Assembly: GCA_016935715.1 (NCBI GenBank)
Contig: JAFGQJ010000091.1
Coordinates: 1-26,493 of the forward strand
Source: Spirochaetales bacterium
GTDB lineage: Bacteria > Spirochaetota > Spirochaetia > SZUA-6 > DRHE01
Reading direction: 5' to 3'
DNA: 26,493 nucleotides
Positions 23,932 through 26,493 of this stretch are shown here, piece after piece. The notes under the pieces were generated by a model. The model was not told where the DNA came from and ran no database searches. It saw nothing but the letters and a program-made list of their open reading frames with translations. Position 1 is the stretch's first letter, and each line of letters starts with the position of its first letter. The position numbers were made by a program, and so were the translations under genes.

Positions 23932-23948
23932 GCTACGGAGGATACCGC

Positions 23949-24491
23949 TTATTGCCGGTAGTAGATCGAGTAGCGGGGGCCATCCGGATTGATCTTGCGC
24001 ACCCCGGACTGAACCTCCAGGGTCGACCCGTCGGTGGAGATCCGATCCAGGGTGTCCCAGGACATCCCCCCGAGCGTCACGACGGATTGTCCGCAGCTGC
24101 GCCCCTGTTCATCGACCCAGATTTTGACGTATTTGACGATTCCCTCGTACACATCCCCGCCTTCGACGCGATCGAAGGCCAGGTAGGTGTAGGTGCCGTC
24201 GGCGTTGAGAGTGTAGACCACCCTGGCCGAACGGCCCTCGTCATTGTACTCCGGATTGATCCAAGTGCCCGCGATATTGTGCTCCCCGGCTGTGCCGGAC
24301 GGGGCGGTGGCGGAGGCCGACTCGCCTGTTCCGGCCTTTGCCTGTCCGGAATCATCCTCCGTTCCGGTCATCGCCTCTTCGGTTTCTTCCGCCGCGGCAT
24401 TTTCCACCGCGGACTCGATGATGGAATAGCAGGAGACCAGCAGGATCAGCAATCCCATTACCGCTATCAGCTTGATCAAAGATTGTTTCAT
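23949..24491 (-). CDS. Lipocalin-like lipoprotein
   Basis: 180 residues. Lipoprotein signal MKQSLIKLIAVMGLLILLVS with lipobox LVSC (Cys21), then an acidic, alanine- and threonine-rich linker to about residue 72. The C-terminal ~105 residues form a small beta domain: HNIAGTWINPEYNDEG, VVYTLNADGTYTYLAF and YVKIWVDEQG are the pattern of lipocalin-like domains that report GTW and DGT turns. Ligand and role are unknown. It would be tethered to a membrane by a flexible linker. ATG 24491 follows GGAGGAAC at good spacing. A strong promoter whose -35 overlaps the stop of the upstream gene drives it. Confidence 0.78.
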   Translation of the reverse strand: MKQSLIKLIAVMGLLILLVSCYSIIESAVENAAAEETEEAMTGTEDDSGQAKAGTGESASATAPSGTAGEHNIAGTWINPEYNDEGRSARVVYTLNADGTYTYLAFDRVEGGDVYEGIVKYVKIWVDEQGRSCGQSVVTLGGMSWDTLDRISTDGSTLEVQSGVRKINPDGPRYSIYYRQ

Positions 24492-24545
24492 CTGGACGTT
24501 CCTCCGGCTTCAGAGATAAAAGGATCCCGGCAAAGATCCCGTACC

Positions 24546-24573
24546 ATCATATCCAGTGTGACCGGAGTGTCAA
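24546..24573 (-). promoter_or_regulatory. Strong promoter of the lipocalin-like lipoprotein gene
   Basis: On the reverse strand a consensus TTGACA (24573-24568) and TATGAT (24551-24546) are separated by 16 bases. The -35 overlaps the TGA stop of the membrane-protein gene (24572-24570). Transcription would start near 24539, leaving a leader of about 48 bases. Confidence 0.65.
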
Positions 24574-25433
24574 GGATGCACGCTGCGGTAGACGCGGACG
24601 CCGAGCCACACCGCAGCCGCGGCGATCACGGTGAAGATCACGAAGGGCACGATCTCCAGGGCGCCTTCCACGATCCAGGCGGAGATCAGCATGGCGCAGA
24701 TGGCCGCGGCCATGGCCGTTGCCTTGATGACCACCACCGAGGACAGGAGGCATCCGATCGGGCGGCGGCGCAGGGCCGTCACCCCGGTAAACACGGCCAG
24801 GGGGACGACCAGGCCCAGATCGAGGGCCTGAACCACCAGCGTGGTCTGGCCGAGCAGGATCCCTTCGATCCTCCCGCTCATGGCCGGGATGATGCGTCCC
24901 AGCCACATGATGATGAGCAGGGCGGCTACGGCCAGGCTGAATATCCCCATCCCCAGGGCCGGGAACGGGCCGCTGACATGGGAGCCGAGCTCGCCGATCC
25001 GGATCGTCCCCACGATGCGTACGATCGCCACCAGGCTAAGGGCGTAAACGGAAACGAACAGCAGAAACAGAGGCCCGAAGGCCCAGGCCAAGGAGTACAT
25101 CAGATACTGGTAGAAGAGATAGGCAAGAATGCCGATGGCGAACAAGCGAGCCCGCAGCGACCCGCGGGAAAGCCCGATGAGGGACAGCAGGAGCGCCGGT
25201 ATGGCTGCGAACAGGGTGAAAACATCCCAGCCGATTCCCTCGGCCACTATCCTTTGGGCATTGTAACGGTAGATCCCCGAGACGATCATCTGGTAGCGCT
25301 CACCCCGGGGGCTGACCACGGACTGCACCGATCCGTCTCCTCGAAAGAACAATCCCGCCGCAGCCGCCGATCCGGCCAGGATCGCCGTCACCAGGCAGAG
25401 CACCACCAGCTCCGTGCGTCTTTCCCTGCTCAC
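24570..25433 (-). CDS. Polytopic membrane protein of unknown function
   Basis: 287 residues from the GTG used here. A first helix (LVVLCLVTAILAGSAAAAGLF) leads to a short outside segment (~residues 31-65, GDGSVQSVVSPRGERYQMIV), followed by about seven more hydrophobic helices. The arrangement suggests eight membrane spans with the region after helix 1 outside the cytoplasm. I recognise no catalytic motif or family. The start is uncertain: a TTG at 25457 gives eight more residues, but the predicted transcription start near 25460 would leave that start almost without a leader, so I prefer GTG 25433. Neither has a well-placed ribosome site. It is followed immediately by the promoter of the lipoprotein gene. 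Confidence 0.7.
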   Translation of the reverse strand: MSRERRTELVVLCLVTAILAGSAAAAGLFFRGDGSVQSVVSPRGERYQMIVSGIYRYNAQRIVAEGIGWDVFTLFAAIPALLLSLIGLSRGSLRARLFAIGILAYLFYQYLMYSLAWAFGPLFLLFVSVYALSLVAIVRIVGTIRIGELGSHVSGPFPALGMGIFSLAVAALLIIMWLGRIIPAMSGRIEGILLGQTTLVVQALDLGLVVPLAVFTGVTALRRRPIGCLLSSVVVIKATAMAAAICAMLISAWIVEGALEIVPFVIFTVIAAAAVWLGVRVYRSVHP

Positions 25434-25466
25434 TGCGGTAGTCGTTTTTCTCCCCAATGTTCGTGG

Positions 25467-25495
25467 ATTTTACAGAGGGCTGGCGGAATTGTCCA
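25467..25495 (-). promoter_or_regulatory. Predicted sigma-70 promoter of the membrane-protein gene
   Basis: On the reverse strand TGGACA (25495-25490) and TAAAAT (25472-25467), each one base from consensus, are separated by exactly 17 bases. Transcription would begin near 25460. Confidence 0.6.
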
Positions 25496-25524
25496 GGGAG
25501 GCGGCGTGCCCCACGGCTGGCCCC

Positions 25525-25580
25525 CCCAGGACGGGCGCCCCTTGCCGGGCGCCCCAGGACAGCCCCCCTGGGCGGGCGCC
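25525..25580. repeat. GC-rich repeat cluster between divergent genes
   Basis: Three copies of GGGCGCC(C) occur at 25533, 25547 and 25574, and CCCAGGAC occurs twice (25525 and 25553). CCCAGG (25553-25558) and CCTGGG (25567-25572) form a hairpin that is extended by the flanking GGCGCC copies. The stretch is almost pure G/C and does not look like coding sequence in any frame. Confidence 0.55.
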
Positions 25581-25642
25581 TTGAATTGCAGGGGGATTGA
25601 TACTACTCTGATAGCGTGAGCACCGGCGGCGTGGGATCATTG

Positions 25643-25717
25643 ATGCAAGCAGGATATCTCTCTCCGCGCGGCAACTGCCCGCATTGCGGGGCGCCGATTC
25701 CAGGGATTCGGGAGTAA
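25643..25717 (+). other. 24-codon open frame encoding a CPHCGAPIPG tail; possible relic or leader peptide
   Basis: From ATG 25643 (or GTG 25616) to TAA 25717 the frame reads MQAGYLSPRGNCPHCGAPIP then GIRE. CxxCGxxIPG is the usual C-terminal ending of AmrS-type radical SAM proteins (AmmeMemoRadiSam system), so this may be the last remnant of such a gene; upstream sequence in the same frame is GC-rich with a stop at 25598 and shows no further similarity. GGGA lies 6 bases before the ATG. It ends 9 bases before the receiver-PilZ gene and could instead act as a short leader frame. Confidence 0.3.
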
Positions 25718-25726
25718 AGCGTTCCA

Positions 25727-26467
25727 GTGGATCAGAATCTGGTTGTCATCTCCAAATCGGCGGAGATCCGAAAGAGTTTCACGGAGAGCTACACGTTGTT
25801 GGGCTTCGAGGTGAATGTCACGGACAACATCCTCGAGCTGATCAGGGATCTCAACATTCTCGAGCCGGATTACGTGGTCATCGACATCGATCAGCTGAGC
25901 AGGATGTGGAAGATCGTGGCCTCGGGCCTTCGCCTGGCCCAGAAGAAGATCATGGTCATCCTCATTGCAGGTGGAATCACGCTGGAGGAAGCCAACGAAG
26001 CTCTGGTCCTGGGGGTATCGGGAATCATCATCAAGCCCTTTCTCCCGGAGTTCCACCTCAAACGCGTCTACGATATCATTCACCGCAAGCTCCGGACCGA
26101 CGGGATGCGTCTCTATCCCAGGTTCTACACCGGGACCGTGTTCGAGGGATCCCTCACCGTCCCCCTGCCCGCGTCGAACAAGGTCCACAACTTCGAGCTG
26201 GTGAACGTATCCGAAATCGGGGCGGCGGTACGCTCGAAGATTCCCGACATCGCCCCTGAGCTCCAACCGGATGTGGAGATCGAGGATGCGGTGCTGAGAA
26301 TCGACAATGAGGAGTTCCCGACGTCCGTCAAGGTGATTTTTCGGAAACAGGGGCTCATCGGGGTATTCTTTCAACGGATAAAGAAGGGGCAGTCCAACTT
26401 CCAGCGCTGCATCCAGAGACTCAGCCTGAAGGCTTTCGGCATCTCCGGGATCAAGGGCAAGTGGTGA
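25727..26467 (+). CDS. Receiver-like domain / PilZ protein
   Basis: 246 residues. Residues 1-118 have the response-regulator receiver fold: PDYVVIDIDQL places the phospho-acceptor at Asp53, and GVSGIIIKPF supplies Lys103. The acidic pair normally near residues 9-10 is Ser-Lys (VVISKS) and the usual Thr/Ser after strand 4 is missing (VILIAGG), so phosphorylation is doubtful. Residues ~125-235 form a PilZ domain with both c-di-GMP motifs: RLYPR (Arg128 and Arg132) and NVSEIG (160-165). The protein should bind c-di-GMP and may use the receiver part for dimerisation or docking. It starts with GTG 25727; GGGAG lies 12 bases upstream, which is long. No kinase gene is adjacent. It is complete; its stop is 26 bases from the window edge. 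Confidence 0.8.
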   Translation: MDQNLVVISKSAEIRKSFTESYTLLGFEVNVTDNILELIRDLNILEPDYVVIDIDQLSRMWKIVASGLRLAQKKIMVILIAGGITLEEANEALVLGVSGIIIKPFLPEFHLKRVYDIIHRKLRTDGMRLYPRFYTGTVFEGSLTVPLPASNKVHNFELVNVSEIGAAVRSKIPDIAPELQPDVEIEDAVLRIDNEEFPTSVKVIFRKQGLIGVFFQRIKKGQSNFQRCIQRLSLKAFGISGIKGKW

Positions 26468-26493
26468 GACCCGGAGGTTGCGAACGACGGGAA

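Noticed and set aside
23952..25619. A 555-codon open frame on the plus strand
   Set aside because: Antisense to both the lipocalin-like lipoprotein and the membrane-protein gene; the translation is His/Gly/Asp/Gln-rich with no domain.
1..26493. CRISPR arrays, tRNA or rRNA genes, insertion sequences, phage or toxin-antitoxin genes
   Set aside because: I looked for regularly spaced repeats, cloverleaf-like sequences, transposase or integrase motifs and small overlapping gene pairs of that type, and saw none.

Overview
The window is a gene-dense, GC-rich stretch of a bacterial chromosome. The organism is a diderm: there are three lipoprotein signal peptides, an outer-membrane beta-barrel, a LolA-like periplasmic carrier and an apolipoprotein N-acyltransferase relative. 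Gene content (many c-di-GMP proteins, a SWIM-SNF2 helicase, a NagB-like isomerase, a zinc-aminopeptidase lipoprotein) looks most like a free-living spirochaete, but that is an inference from protein style, not from a marker gene. I see no rRNA, tRNA, insertion sequence, phage gene or CRISPR array.

Layout. 1-759 (-): truncated GAF/HD-GYP phosphodiesterase. 889-3667 (+): NapH-like membrane polyferredoxin, then a YwrD-type gamma-glutamyltransferase. 3712-8246 (-): a run read right to left, purine nucleoside phosphorylase, alkaline-phosphatase-superfamily phosphodiesterase, cyclic-nucleotide-binding protein with a degenerate GGDEF domain, and an overlapping cyclic-nucleotide-binding protein with an intact GGDEF domain. 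8448-10133 (+): NagB-like isomerase and a lipoprotein. 10167-10364 (-): a 65-residue MshEN-like protein with its own promoter.

10489-15660 (-) is the most interesting block. It is a compact operon of TetR regulator, RND/MMPL-type exporter, LolA-like lipoprotein-sorting protein and outer-membrane beta-barrel. The first three genes overlap by 1 and 4 bases. The promoter is near consensus and is followed by one perfect and one imperfect TetR-type palindrome. Upstream lies a divergent Lnt-like N-acyltransferase (15816-17324, -) with its own strong promoter and a different nested dyad just downstream of it. Together these suggest regulated trafficking of lipids or lipoproteins across the envelope; this is inference.

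17593-26467: PilZ protein (-), zinc-aminopeptidase lipoprotein (-), an unrecognised protein with a cysteine cluster (+), a large SWIM-SNF2 helicase (+) whose predicted transcript is nearly leaderless, a lipocalin-like lipoprotein (-), a polytopic membrane protein (-), and a receiver-PilZ protein (+).

Five proteins (HD-GYP, two GGDEF proteins, PilZ, receiver-PilZ) belong to c-di-GMP families, so signal synthesis, breakdown and sensing are all represented within 26 kb, though in separate transcription units. Several promoters match a housekeeping sigma-70 consensus closely (17-base spacers), which helps fix gene starts.
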